Assembly (NCBI RefSeq): GCF_014851765.1
Contig: NZ_JACVAI010000005.1
Location: forward strand, 62,001-126,000
DNA from: Pseudomonas sp. PDM04
GTDB lineage: Bacteria; Pseudomonadota; Gammaproteobacteria; Pseudomonadales; Pseudomonadaceae
Reading direction: 5' to 3'
Length of the DNA stretch: 64,000 nucleotides
Translations under genes and position numbers: made by a program
The notes under the pieces: generated by a model
Database searches by the model: none
What the model saw: only the letters and a program-made list of their open reading frames with translations
What the model was told of the DNA's origin: nothing
Shown here: one piece after another, positions 45,981 to 56,185 of the stretch
How the letters are laid out: every line of letters begins with the position of its first letter
Position numbering within the stretch: position 1 is the stretch's first letter

Positions 45981-46760
45981 TTAACGTGCCCAGGCTTCAG
46001 GCAACACCTGAGCCATTGCTTTGAATGCAGGCTTGGCGAACCAGTAACCCTGCATCAGAAAAATCCCGCAGTCCGCCAGGAAGTCACGTTCACCGGCGCT
46101 TTCAATGCCTTCTGCGATGACTGTAACGTCCAACTCCGCACAGATTGTGACAATTCCCCGAACGATGGCCTGACGGACACGATCGCGGTCGACATCGCGG
46201 ATCAGCGCCATGTCGAGTTTGATCAGGTCCGGTTGGAAATCCGCCAACAGATTGAGCCCCGAGTGACCGGCGCCGAAATCGTCGATCGCGGTCTTGAAGC
46301 CGAATTCGCGGTATTCACGCAGAATATTAGTCAAATGGCGATAGTTATCTACTTGCTGGCTTTCAAGGGTTTCGAAAATCAGCCGCTCGATGGGGAAGTT
46401 GTGTTTTTGCGCAGCCTCCAATGTGCTGCGAATACACAGTTCCGGGCGGTACACGGCGTTGGGCATGAAGTTGATCGACAAGTGTGTCTGCATGTTCAAG
46501 CGGGCTGCACCTGCAATCGCGCGAGTCCGGCACAACTGATCGAAACGGTAGCGATTGGCGTCGGTGATCTGCTCCAGCACGGTCATTGCGCCTTCCCCGG
46601 CAGTACCGCGCACCAGGGCTTCATGGGCGAAAATCGATTGGTCCCTCAGGTCGACGATCGGCTGATAGGCGAAGGCAAAATCGAAACCCAGCGGCGCGCT
46701 TTGCTGGCAGCCCTGGCAAGCGCCTTTCGGCGAGGTCAAAGAAGATGGAAATTGGGTCAC
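45981..46760 (-). CDS. rimA: RimA, EAL-domain cyclic-di-GMP phosphodiesterase
   Basis: This small EAL-domain protein has 259 residues when started at GTG 46760, which follows GGAGG. A GTG ten codons earlier is possible but lacks a ribosome site. Signature residues of an active phosphodiesterase are present: EAL in AHEALVRG, Asn in SINFMPN, Glu in FETLES, DDFGAGHSG, Lys in IKLDM and Glu in AEGIES. A CQGC pair near residue 15 could bind metal. It heads rimABK and, in P. fluorescens, binds and degrades cyclic-di-GMP, modulating RimK. Confidence 0.92.
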   Translation of the reverse strand: MTQFPSSLTSPKGACQGCQQSAPLGFDFAFAYQPIVDLRDQSIFAHEALVRGTAGEGAMTVLEQITDANRYRFDQLCRTRAIAGAARLNMQTHLSINFMPNAVYRPELCIRSTLEAAQKHNFPIERLIFETLESQQVDNYRHLTNILREYREFGFKTAIDDFGAGHSGLNLLADFQPDLIKLDMALIRDVDRDRVRQAIVRGIVTICAELDVTVIAEGIESAGERDFLADCGIFLMQGYWFAKPAFKAMAQVLPEAWAR

Positions 46761-46876
46761 TCGATTCCTCCATGCCGCAGGTGCGGCCACGTCGACAGTC
46801 TATCTGGGGAGCCGAGTTCTTGCGCCCGACAGAAACGGTAGTACAGTTCCGACTATTCTCGGAAAGAGGAATTCAA

Positions 46877-47284
46877 GTGGCACAAAAAAACGAAGAGGAC
46901 GACAAGGTTCGTCTCGATAAATGGCTGTGGGCCGCACGTTTTTACAAAACCCGTGCGTTGGCCAAGGCTGCGATAGAAAGCGGCAAAGTGCATTGCCGGG
47001 GTGAGCGTTGCAAGCCGGGCAAGGAGCCGCGGGTTGGCGACGAGTTGCAGATTCGTACCGGGTTCGATGAACGGACGATCGTGGTTCAGGCGCTGTCGAT
47101 CGTGCGCCGTGGCGCGCCGGAGGCGCAGACGCTGTACGCCGAAACCGAAGCCAGCATCGCCAAGCGCGAAGCCGCAGCGGCCATGCGCAAGGCGGGGGCC
47201 CTGGGGGTCAGCACCGATGGCAAGCCGAGCAAGAAACAGCGGCGGGACTTGTTCAAGTTTCGCGGGAGCAGCAACGACGAGTGA
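46877..47284 (+). CDS. hslR: Ribosome-associated heat shock protein Hsp15 (HslR)
   Basis: This 135-residue S4-domain protein recycles 50S subunits carrying stalled nascent chains after heat stress. The S4 RNA-binding core DKVRLDKWLWAARFYKTRAL is at residues 9-28, and a basic C-terminal tail ends KKQRRDLFKF. The GTG at 46877 follows GAGGA; the frame is open upstream but antisense to rimA. Length matches E. coli Hsp15 (133). It diverges from rimA. Confidence 0.93.
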   Translation: MAQKNEEDDKVRLDKWLWAARFYKTRALAKAAIESGKVHCRGERCKPGKEPRVGDELQIRTGFDERTIVVQALSIVRRGAPEAQTLYAETEASIAKREAAAAMRKAGALGVSTDGKPSKKQRRDLFKFRGSSNDE

Positions 47285-47334
47285 GCCGGTGCTGCTGCGA
47301 TGTCCCGGCTGCCGCAATCGTCGGAATGCCGCCC

Positions 47335-47393
47335 AGAGCAGGCTCGCTCCCACGCGAGCGGTGCATCCAGCGTGGGAGCGAGCTTACCCGTGA
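47335..47393. repeat. Degenerate REP inverted pair
   Basis: GAGCAGGCTCGCTCCCACGC (about 47336-47355) and an inverted copy with a decayed end (GCGTGGGAGCGAGC, 47370-47383, then TTACCCG) lie between the convergent hslR and PAP2 genes. Confidence 0.8.
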
Positions 47394-47412
47394 ACGTGTG
47401 GCGCAGGAAGGA

Positions 47413-48213
47413 TCAGGCGCTGCGCACCACGCTCATCCGCGACACCAAAGGCAGTTTCTCCAGCACCCCGAACACCGGCGCCGTGACTTTCAGGAAAAAA
47501 CGCGACACGTGATAGGCAAACGGCGTGTAGTAACCCCAGCCCAGCGCCCACACCGCCATCAACACACCGCCGATGTAATCGTCCTGGCCCCAATGCGCAC
47601 CGGCCACCAACCGCGGCATCATGAACAGCAATGCCAGGGACCAGATCACCACGGTCTGCCAGGTCGTGCGGCTGAACACGGTCATGAACAGCGCCCAGAT
47701 CAGCAGCACCGAGGCATGGTCGCCGGGAAAGCTCTGGGTTGAGCGGTCCTTCAATTCCCAGCGTGCCTCGAGCCCCGGGAAGTAGTCGCTCAGGCGCACC
47801 GCGCTGTCGATCATCATCGACGGGCTGTTGTGCTGCCATCCCATGTAACCGGTCAGTTTGGAAAACAGCATGCGGATGAACAGCAACAGCAACAGAACGG
47901 AGAAGAACCCGAAAAACGCCCGGCGCACTTCACTGCCCTTGAACACCCAGTCGCCCTTGATCAACAAGCTCAGCAGAATCACCCCGACCACTGCGTCGAA
48001 GGGTCGCAGACTTGCAATTGCCCACACGTGGAGCCATATCGGGTGAGTGGCCAGCGGCGAGTTGAGCAGGTGAAACAGCCACTCGTCGAAAAGCACACAC
48101 AACATCTGGCCCGTAGGCCATAACCAGAAGGCCAGCAGTGCCACTGGCACAAGATTGCAGAACGCCAACCGGCGGAAGTTCCACCTTGCTTGGAACAAAC
48201 CCGGATTGTTCAT
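47413..48213 (-). CDS. PAP2-family membrane phosphatase
   Basis: This 266-residue protein, started at [10 protein letters not shown] after GGAGG, has about six membrane helices. Two PAP2 catalytic motifs are clear, SFPGDHAS near residue 165 and [11 protein letters not shown] near residue 205. The first motif (K-x6-RP) is not clear, and KDRSTQSF may serve instead. Such enzymes dephosphorylate lipid phosphates such as undecaprenyl pyrophosphate or modify lipid A. It diverges from hslO. Confidence 0.85.
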   Translation of the reverse strand: MNNPGLFQARWNFRRLAFCNLVPVALLAFWLWPTGQMLCVLFDEWLFHLLNSPLATHPIWLHVWAIASLRPFDAVVGVILLSLLIKGDWVFKGSEVRRAFFGFFSVLLLLLFIRMLFSKLTGYMGWQHNSPSMMIDSAVRLSDYFPGLEARWELKDRSTQSFPGDHASVLLIWALFMTVFSRTTWQTVVIWSLALLFMMPRLVAGAHWGQDDYIGGVLMAVWALGWGYYTPFAYHVSRFFLKVTAPVFGVLEKLPLVSRMSVVRSA

Positions 48214-48316
48214 AAAATGCCTCCCTTGGCGGAACATCGCGCACCGACAGGGTGTCGCGGGGGCGCAATCTTCATGCTTTGTAATCATTTTGTCATCAAT
48301 TCAGATACCCAGACCT

Positions 48317-49219
48317 ATGACCGATCTTCCGGATACCGACTACACCCAACGCTTCATCTTCGATGACAGCGACACCCGCGGCGAGCTGGTTTCGTTGGAG
48401 CGCAGCTACGCCGAAGTCCTCGCCAAGCACCCCTATCCGGATCCGGTCGCGCAATTGCTCGGTGAATTGATGGCGGCAGCGTCGCTCCTGGTCGGCGCCT
48501 TGAAATTCGACGGCCTGCTGATTCTCCAGGCCCGTTCCGATGGCCCGATTCCGCTGTTGATGATCGAATGCTCCAGCGAGCGTGAAATCCGTGGCCTGGC
48601 CCGTTACGAGGCGGACCGAATCGCCCCGGATGCGACCCTCGCCGACCTGATGCCCAACGGCGTCCTGGCCCTGACCATCGATCCTCGCCAGGGTCAGCGC
48701 TACCAGGGCATCGTCGATCTCGATGGCGCGACCCTGTCCGAATGTTTCACCAACTACTTCGTCATGTCCCAGCAGGTCGGCACGCGTTTCTGGCTGTACG
48801 CCGATGGCCGTCGCGCCCGTGGTCTGTTGCTGCAACAACTGCCCGCCGACCGTCTCAAAGACGAAGAAGAACGCGCGGCCAGCTGGCAGCACATCACGGC
48901 GCTGGCCAGCACCCTGACCGCCGATGAATTGCTCAGCCTGGACAACGAAACCGTGCTCCATCGCCTGTACCACGAAGAGCAGGTTCGTCTGTTCGATGCG
49001 CAACGCCTGCGCTTCCGTTGCAGCTGCTCGCGCGAACGTTCGGCCAATGCGCTGGTCAGTTTGGGTCAGGAAGATGCCCAGAGCCTGGTGGTCGAACACG
49101 GTGGCAACATCGAGGTCGATTGTCAGTTCTGCAACCAGCGTTACCTGTTCGATGCCGCCGATATCGCTCAATTATTCGCCGGAGCGGGCGTCGAGACGCC
49201 GTCAGATACCCGTCACTAA
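48317..49219 (+). CDS. hslO: Redox-regulated chaperone Hsp33 (HslO)
   Basis: This 300-residue holdase is activated by oxidation. The C-terminal zinc centre is present as CSC in RFRCSCSRE near residue 235 and CQFC near residue 268; oxidation of these four cysteines releases zinc and exposes the substrate site. The ATG at 48317 begins [13 protein letters not shown], the family start; the frame is open further upstream. It lies between the PAP2 gene and pckA. Confidence 0.95.
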   Translation: MTDLPDTDYTQRFIFDDSDTRGELVSLERSYAEVLAKHPYPDPVAQLLGELMAAASLLVGALKFDGLLILQARSDGPIPLLMIECSSEREIRGLARYEADRIAPDATLADLMPNGVLALTIDPRQGQRYQGIVDLDGATLSECFTNYFVMSQQVGTRFWLYADGRRARGLLLQQLPADRLKDEEERAASWQHITALASTLTADELLSLDNETVLHRLYHEEQVRLFDAQRLRFRCSCSRERSANALVSLGQEDAQSLVVEHGGNIEVDCQFCNQRYLFDAADIAQLFAGAGVETPSDTRH

Positions 49220-50940
<1,721 letters not shown>

Positions 50941-50954
50941 GATCGGTTGGAATG

Positions 50955-50982
50955 AAAAGCCGCCCTTCGGGGCGGCTTTTTT
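50955..50982. terminator. Bidirectional terminator between pckA and the EamA transporter
   Basis: AAAAGCCGCCC and GGGCGGCTTTT pair around a TTCG tetraloop, with T-runs on the right for pckA and, on the minus strand, for the transporter. Confidence 0.95.
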
Positions 50983-50989
50983 GTGGGCG

Positions 50990-51856
50990 TCAGGTTTTCA
51001 GGTGCAGGACGAAGGCGCCCACCAGCACCAGCACGACGCCCAACATCGGCATCTTCCCCAGCCTTTCCTTGAAGAACACGTACCCCAGGATCGCCGCGAT
51101 CCCGCCGGACAGCGTGCTGATCACGGTCACCACCGACACCGAGCCCGCCACCGCGCCCCAGGCGAACGCCGAGAACCCGCCGAGGTTCATCAGGCTGGCG
51201 CCGGTCAGCGTCAGGCAGTTTTTCAACGCGGGAACCTTCAGCCCGTCTTCGAGCCGCAGCACGATCACCACCAACACGAACAGGCCGATCAGGTACGCCA
51301 GCCAGAGCATCATCACCGGCCCGAGCGCCGGCAATACGAACTGGCCTTGCAGCCAGAAACTGGTGCCGTAGAAACACGCGGCCAACAGCGCGTAGGCAAT
51401 CGAACGGCTGGCGTGAATGCTGTGGGGTATCTTCGGATCGGAATGAAGGCTGGACAGAACCACCCCGGCTACGCACAGGGCGATGCACAGCAATTGCAGC
51501 AGGCTGATCTGCTCACCACTGGCCCAGGACAGCAATGTTGTCACCACGCCATAGGACGTGACCAGCGGTGCGACGATAGACGCCTTGCCCAAGGCAAATG
51601 CCTTGGACAGCGCCAACGCTCCGGACACTGTCAGCGCGGCGGCGAACACGCCAAACAACCAGACCTGCAGTGAGGCCGACATCGATTTGAGAATGAACGC
51701 CGGAAACGCGACCAGCAGCAGGCTCATGATGCAAAAGCCCAATGCCTGGCCGAAGAACACCGCACGTTTGACCCCCACGGCGCGGGCATTCAAGCCCACC
51801 AGAAAATCCGTACCGCCCCACAGCACGGCGGCCAACAACCCCATCAGTACGTCCAA
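50990..51856 (-). CDS. EamA/DMT-superfamily transporter
   Basis: This 288-residue membrane protein has about ten helices in two EamA repeats (roughly 1-140 and 150-285). It starts MDVLMGLLAAVLWGGTDFLV and ends with a short VLHLKT tail. Members export or import metabolites or drugs; the substrate is unknown. It converges on pckA. Confidence 0.9.
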   Translation of the reverse strand: MDVLMGLLAAVLWGGTDFLVGLNARAVGVKRAVFFGQALGFCIMSLLLVAFPAFILKSMSASLQVWLFGVFAAALTVSGALALSKAFALGKASIVAPLVTSYGVVTTLLSWASGEQISLLQLLCIALCVAGVVLSSLHSDPKIPHSIHASRSIAYALLAACFYGTSFWLQGQFVLPALGPVMMLWLAYLIGLFVLVVIVLRLEDGLKVPALKNCLTLTGASLMNLGGFSAFAWGAVAGSVSVVTVISTLSGGIAAILGYVFFKERLGKMPMLGVVLVLVGAFVLHLKT

Positions 51857-52270
51857 GCGATGTCCTTATCGTGATGCGCCGGAGCGCTCCAGGCCTTCAA
51901 GCCGAGGCGTCCCAACGTAGAGTCCTGATCACCCGCCAGAGCATGCCCAGGGTCAATGACACTTGCTCGCCACGCCCCTTGGCTTTGCGTTTCAGAGACA
52001 CATCCTAGCCGTCGGGCTGGAAATAGCGATGGTTTTCGAAGTCCATGAAGTCGAGCGTGAACGGGCGGCGTCGAGGACAGAGAACGTAGGGGGTTTTACG
52101 GTTTTTTGGGGAATGGCCCTAGGTGCGACGACGCGCTTCAACAGTCAAACCCCTACGGGTGGAAATTCCCGCGAGTTTGTCAGGCGCAGCGCCGCAAACC
52201 TCTGTATGGTGCGCGCCAGATTATGTAGGACATTTCGCAAATGTCCGGTCGCACTTAAAGGGAATCAGGG
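51857..52270. other. Gene-poor region with possible gene relic and a palindrome
   Basis: No convincing gene is seen in these 414 bases. On the minus strand, from about 52,066 down to 51,897, a reading frame that looks protein-like (PFTLDFMDFENHRYFQPDG, stop, then SLKRKAKGRGEQVSLTLG) is broken by a single TAG and could be a decayed gene. The right end holds the palindrome at 52228-52246. Confidence 0.35.
52228..52246. promoter_or_regulatory. Perfect palindrome just upstream of the 167-residue secreted protein gene
   Basis: GGACATTT and AAATGTCC flank a CGC centre. The site ends 25 bases before the ATG at 52271, where an operator or a leader hairpin would act. I cannot name the binding protein. 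Confidence 0.5.
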
Positions 52271-52774
52271 ATGAAGTGGCTACGAATGGCCTCGGTTTTG
52301 TTGTTGTGGGTGGGTGTTTATCGTGTGACGGGCGCATCCGATGCGACCTCCCCGATGTTGATCGCCAACGCGGATCGTACGGGGTGGCCGGATGCGCTCG
52401 CCACCCAGGCTGACAGGGACACTGCGTCCCGCGCCGAAGTGCTGATGTTCGGCAAGGCACTGCTGGCCAGCGAAGTGCTGGACGAACAGGCGCTGAAACA
52501 GCGCCTGGGTGTACAGACGCTGAAGCTCAAGTCCGTGCGCCAGGTGCGCGACGGATTGTGGGACCGATTGCTGACGACCTACCGCCACGCCAGTCAGAAC
52601 TGTGACGGCGACAGGTTTTGCCCGCGTGCACGAAACATCGCGGATTTGCGCCAGTTGGCTGCGGCGTTCACCGGCGACATCAGCCAGGCCCATGCCGTCT
52701 GGGTGAGCAAGAGCCAAGTGGTCCATGAGCACGCGCTGAATGAGCAGTTGCGGGTGGCGGTATTGCAGCCCTAG
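52271..52774 (+). CDS. Secreted protein of unknown function
   Basis: This 167-residue protein has a signal peptide of about 22 residues (MKWLRMASVLLLWVGVYRVTG). The mature chain is helical and polar with a cysteine pair (NCDGDRFC, near residue 110) that may form a disulfide. I recognise no family. The ATG follows AGGG and a perfect palindrome. It converges on the subtilisin-like lipoprotein gene, with 26 bases between stops. Confidence 0.65.
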   Translation: MKWLRMASVLLLWVGVYRVTGASDATSPMLIANADRTGWPDALATQADRDTASRAEVLMFGKALLASEVLDEQALKQRLGVQTLKLKSVRQVRDGLWDRLLTTYRHASQNCDGDRFCPRARNIADLRQLAAAFTGDISQAHAVWVSKSQVVHEHALNEQLRVAVLQP

Positions 52775-52800
52775 GGCCAGGCCACCCGTCGCGTGCCGGT

Positions 52801-53865
52801 TCAGTTGATCGCCGGTTGCGGTGCCTGGCGCGAAGCCGCTTCAAGGTCCATCAAGCCCCGACCGTAGGCTTCACTGTTGGCATAGATCCCGCTGCGGTTC
52901 GCCGTGGCCAGCAGGCGTTCGCGCACCTGCTGCGCGGTCAGCTCCGGATAGCGGCTGTGCAAGGCCGCCAGTGCGCCGCTGACCATGGCCGCCGCCGGTG
53001 AGGTGCCTGCGGTCTGTACGTATTTTCCGTCCTTGCCGGTGGTCAACAGCCCGTTCTCGGCTCCGGCATCGCCGCCAGGAACCGCGATGCACCACGCCGC
53101 CGCCACGCCGCAATAGTTGGATTTGGCGTTGACGGCCGTGCCATCCGCCTTCAGTGCGACCACCGCGATCCAGCCCTTTTCCAGTTCTGGAAGGGCGTGG
53201 GGCAGGCCGGGTTCGGCCAGGGGTTCTCTTTTCAATTCGTTACCCGTCGGGAACACAAACACCGCGCCGTCCTCCACCAGTTGCCGGGCGACCTTCAGCG
53301 ACTCCGGCATGACCTGGTTGTAGCGCGCCTCACTGATTTCGGTCGCCGGAATGGCATTGGCCCAGGAGTTGTTGAGGATGAAGGCGCCATGGTTGAAGGC
53401 GTACTGCCAGGACTTTGCAATTTCACTGTCGAAGAACAAGGGCTCGTTGTTGTCGCCGAAACGGTAGGGGATCACCTGGGCGTTGAACGCGACGCCGTGC
53501 ATGCCCTGGTCGTCCTTGTTGGCGGCGAGGATGCCGGCCATCTGGGTGCCATGGCCGACCCGGTCGGTGGTGCCCGGACGGTTATCGACAAAGTCATGTC
53601 CGGGATCGGCGACCCTGCCCTGAAATTCCGACAGCGTCTGGTTCAGGCCCGAGTCGATCAGCCCGACGGTCTTGCCCTGGCCGGTCCCGCCACGCGCATA
53701 AAGACTTGAGGCCTTGACCACGGCCAGGCCCTGTTGGCCCTTGTATTCGATCGTCTCGAAGGGCGCTGTATCGAGGTTGGGTTTGGCCGGGTTCGTCAGG
53801 CACCCGCTCAAGAAAAACGGGACCGTGAGCACGGTGGTGAATGAAAGCAGGGTACGTTGGCGCAT
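52801..53865 (-). CDS. S8-family (subtilisin-like) serine protease lipoprotein
   Basis: This 354-residue protein has a lipobox FLSGC with Cys22, so it is an envelope lipoprotein. The catalytic triad is complete: Asp71 in VGLIDSG, His105 in VGHGTQMAGI and Ser289 in GTSPAAAMVSG, with oxyanion Asn209 in PTGNE. It resembles the passenger domain of S8 autotransporters, ending GLMDLEAA, but no beta-barrel follows. Substrate unknown. The ATG at 53865 has AGGAA upstream. Confidence 0.88.
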   Translation of the reverse strand: MRQRTLLSFTTVLTVPFFLSGCLTNPAKPNLDTAPFETIEYKGQQGLAVVKASSLYARGGTGQGKTVGLIDSGLNQTLSEFQGRVADPGHDFVDNRPGTTDRVGHGTQMAGILAANKDDQGMHGVAFNAQVIPYRFGDNNEPLFFDSEIAKSWQYAFNHGAFILNNSWANAIPATEISEARYNQVMPESLKVARQLVEDGAVFVFPTGNELKREPLAEPGLPHALPELEKGWIAVVALKADGTAVNAKSNYCGVAAAWCIAVPGGDAGAENGLLTTGKDGKYVQTAGTSPAAAMVSGALAALHSRYPELTAQQVRERLLATANRSGIYANSEAYGRGLMDLEAASRQAPQPAIN

Positions 53866-54118
53866 GATCGTTCCTTCAGGGTTTGCTGCTGCGCTGCACA
53901 GTGTGCGCGGCCAAGGTTTTCGGGAAGCTGAACCTTACCGTTGGAGCGGGCAGTCCCGTCATGAAGGCCAAGTGCCCTGTGTGTATCAACCTGTGGCGAA
54001 GGGGGAGCAAGGCGGATGCGGTATCATCGCGTAGCATTTTTTCACCCGGCCTTTTCTCGACCTGCTGCGTTCGCCGGCTAGGCTTTGGGCTTCGCAGCGG
54101 TCAAAGGAGTGACAGCCT

Positions 54119-56053
54119 ATGCGCAACACCCTGGAACAGGTTTTCGGGTATCCACAGTTTCGTCAGGGCCAGGAAGCGGCGATCAGCGCGGTGCTCGACG
54201 GACGCTCGGCGGCGGCGATTTTCCCCACCGGCTCGGGCAAGTCCCTGTGCTATCAGTTGCCTGCGGTGCTGCTGCCGCACCTGACACTGGTGGTCTCACC
54301 GCTGCTGGCGTTGATGCAGGACCAGTTGGCGTTCCTGCAGCGCCATGGCATTGCGGCGGGCAGCATCGACTCGGCCCAGAGCCGCGACGACGCCAGTGCC
54401 GTGATGGCCCGCGCCAGGTCAGGCGAACTGAAGATCCTGATGATCTCCGTGGAACGCTTGAAAAACGAGCGCTTCCGCCATTTCCTGCAGCAGGTGCCGA
54501 TTTCGCTGCTGGTGGTGGACGAGGCCCACTGCATCTCGGAGTGGGGCCATAACTTCCGCCCTGACTACCTCAAGCTTCCCGATTACCAGCGTCAGTTCAA
54601 TATTCCTCAGGTGCTGCTGCTCACCGCCACGGCCACGCCCCAGGTGATCACGGACATGCAGGCCAAATTCGCCATCGCGCCGGCTGACGTGGTGACCACC
54701 GGTTTCTACCGCCCCAACCTCAACTTGCTGGTGGAGCCGGTGCGGGGTGAGGACAAGCGCCGACGCCTGGTCGACTGGATGCGCGAACGTCCTGGCCAGC
54801 CGAGCATCGTCTACGTCACCCTACAGAAAACCGCCGAGCAGGTTGCGCAGCATCTTGAGCGCAACGGCATCCAGGCCGAGGCTTATCACGCCGGTTTGCC
54901 CCATGAACAGCGCGAGGCGATTCAGAAGCGCTTCATGGCCGGGCAATCCAATTGCATTGTCGCGACCATCGCGTTTGGCATGGGCATCGACAAAAGCGAC
55001 ATCCGCAACGTCGTGCATTTCGACCTGCCCAAATCCATCGAAAACTACAGTCAGGAAATCGGCCGCGCCGGCCGTGACGGACACCCGTCGGACTGCCTGG
55101 TGCTGGCCAATCGCGACAGCCTCAACGTGCTGGAAAACTTCGTGTACGGCGATACGCCGGAACTGGACGGCATTCGCTGTGTGCTCGACGAATTGCAGGA
55201 CGCCGCACCGCACGGGCAGTGGGAGTTTCTGCTGGGGCCGTTGGCCGATCAAAGCAACATTCGCCAGCTACCGCTCAAGACCCTGCTCGTACAGTTGGAG
55301 CTGCGAGGCATCATCGCGCCGCGGTATGCCAATTACGCCGAATACCGTTTCAAGTATCTGCTGGAGCCCGAAGCGCTGCTGGCCCGGTTCGAAGGTGAGC
55401 GCAAGGACTTCGTGGCCGCCATCATCCAGGCTTCGCCCCGCGCACGGACCTGGGCCACGGTGAACTTCGACGCGTTGTACGCGCAGTTCTCCGCCGAGCG
55501 CAGCCGGGTGGTCAAGGCATTGGATTATTTCCAGGAGAAAGGCTGGGTCGAGCTCGAGAGCAAGCAGATGACCGAGGTCTACAGCCTGTTGCAAACCAAG
55601 GTCGACAGCGAGGCGCTGAGTGCCGAGCTGCATGCGGGCTTCACCCGGCACGAGCGTACCGAAATTTCGCGGATTCACGCGATGCTGGCGTTGTTCGCCA
55701 CCGAACGCTGCCTGGGGCATCGGCTGGCCGAGTACTTTGGCGACGAAAACGTCCTGCAGCGATGCGGGCATTGTTCGGTGTGCAACGGGCAGGTGGCGCA
55801 CCTCCCTGAGCCGCCGTCGTTGCCAGCGCTTGTGGATAAGTCTTTCGAGGCGCTGTGCGGCGATTTTATCCACAGGCACCAGCAGCACACGGGCAGTGTG
55901 CCCTCTGCCGAGCGGGTGACGCGGTTCCTGTGCGGGATCAGCGTGCCGCTGTTCACCCGGCTCAAGGCGCGGACCATTCCGGGGTTCGCGGCACTGGAAG
56001 CGTATCCGTATGGCGACGTGCGCGACTGGGCCCAAGGGCATCTTGCGGGCTGA
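54119..56053 (+). CDS. RecQ-family ATP-dependent DNA helicase
   Basis: This 644-residue superfamily 2 helicase has motif I PTGSGKS at about residues 36-42, motif II DEAHCISEWGHNFR near 135, motif III TATATP and motif VI QEIGRAGRDG. Then comes an RQC-like region with two zinc-ligand pairs visible near the end (CGHCSVC). It is like RecQ but lacks a clear HRDC domain, and the N-terminus begins directly with the helicase domain, as in the RecQ paralogues of Pseudomonas. It would unwind branched DNA in repair. Confidence 0.92.
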   Translation: MRNTLEQVFGYPQFRQGQEAAISAVLDGRSAAAIFPTGSGKSLCYQLPAVLLPHLTLVVSPLLALMQDQLAFLQRHGIAAGSIDSAQSRDDASAVMARARSGELKILMISVERLKNERFRHFLQQVPISLLVVDEAHCISEWGHNFRPDYLKLPDYQRQFNIPQVLLLTATATPQVITDMQAKFAIAPADVVTTGFYRPNLNLLVEPVRGEDKRRRLVDWMRERPGQPSIVYVTLQKTAEQVAQHLERNGIQAEAYHAGLPHEQREAIQKRFMAGQSNCIVATIAFGMGIDKSDIRNVVHFDLPKSIENYSQEIGRAGRDGHPSDCLVLANRDSLNVLENFVYGDTPELDGIRCVLDELQDAAPHGQWEFLLGPLADQSNIRQLPLKTLLVQLELRGIIAPRYANYAEYRFKYLLEPEALLARFEGERKDFVAAIIQASPRARTWATVNFDALYAQFSAERSRVVKALDYFQEKGWVELESKQMTEVYSLLQTKVDSEALSAELHAGFTRHERTEISRIHAMLALFATERCLGHRLAEYFGDENVLQRCGHCSVCNGQVAHLPEPPSLPALVDKSFEALCGDFIHRHQQHTGSVPSAERVTRFLCGISVPLFTRLKARTIPGFAALEAYPYGDVRDWAQGHLAG

Positions 56054-56185
56054 AACGCCCGTGGCAGAGCGCGCATCCATCCGCTGAATGCCCGCCATCA
56101 CAGGAATAAATTTCAAAAATGCGCCCTGGCTCTCTAAGGTGAGGCTGCTACGACTTTCTGCCCGCCACTAAAACGAGAACAAAAA

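Noticed and set aside
53866-54118. Short frame with cysteines (KAKCPVCINLWRRG) upstream of the RecQ-like gene
   Set aside because: It overlaps promoter-like sequence, runs into the helicase gene in another frame and has poor codon bias in its second half.
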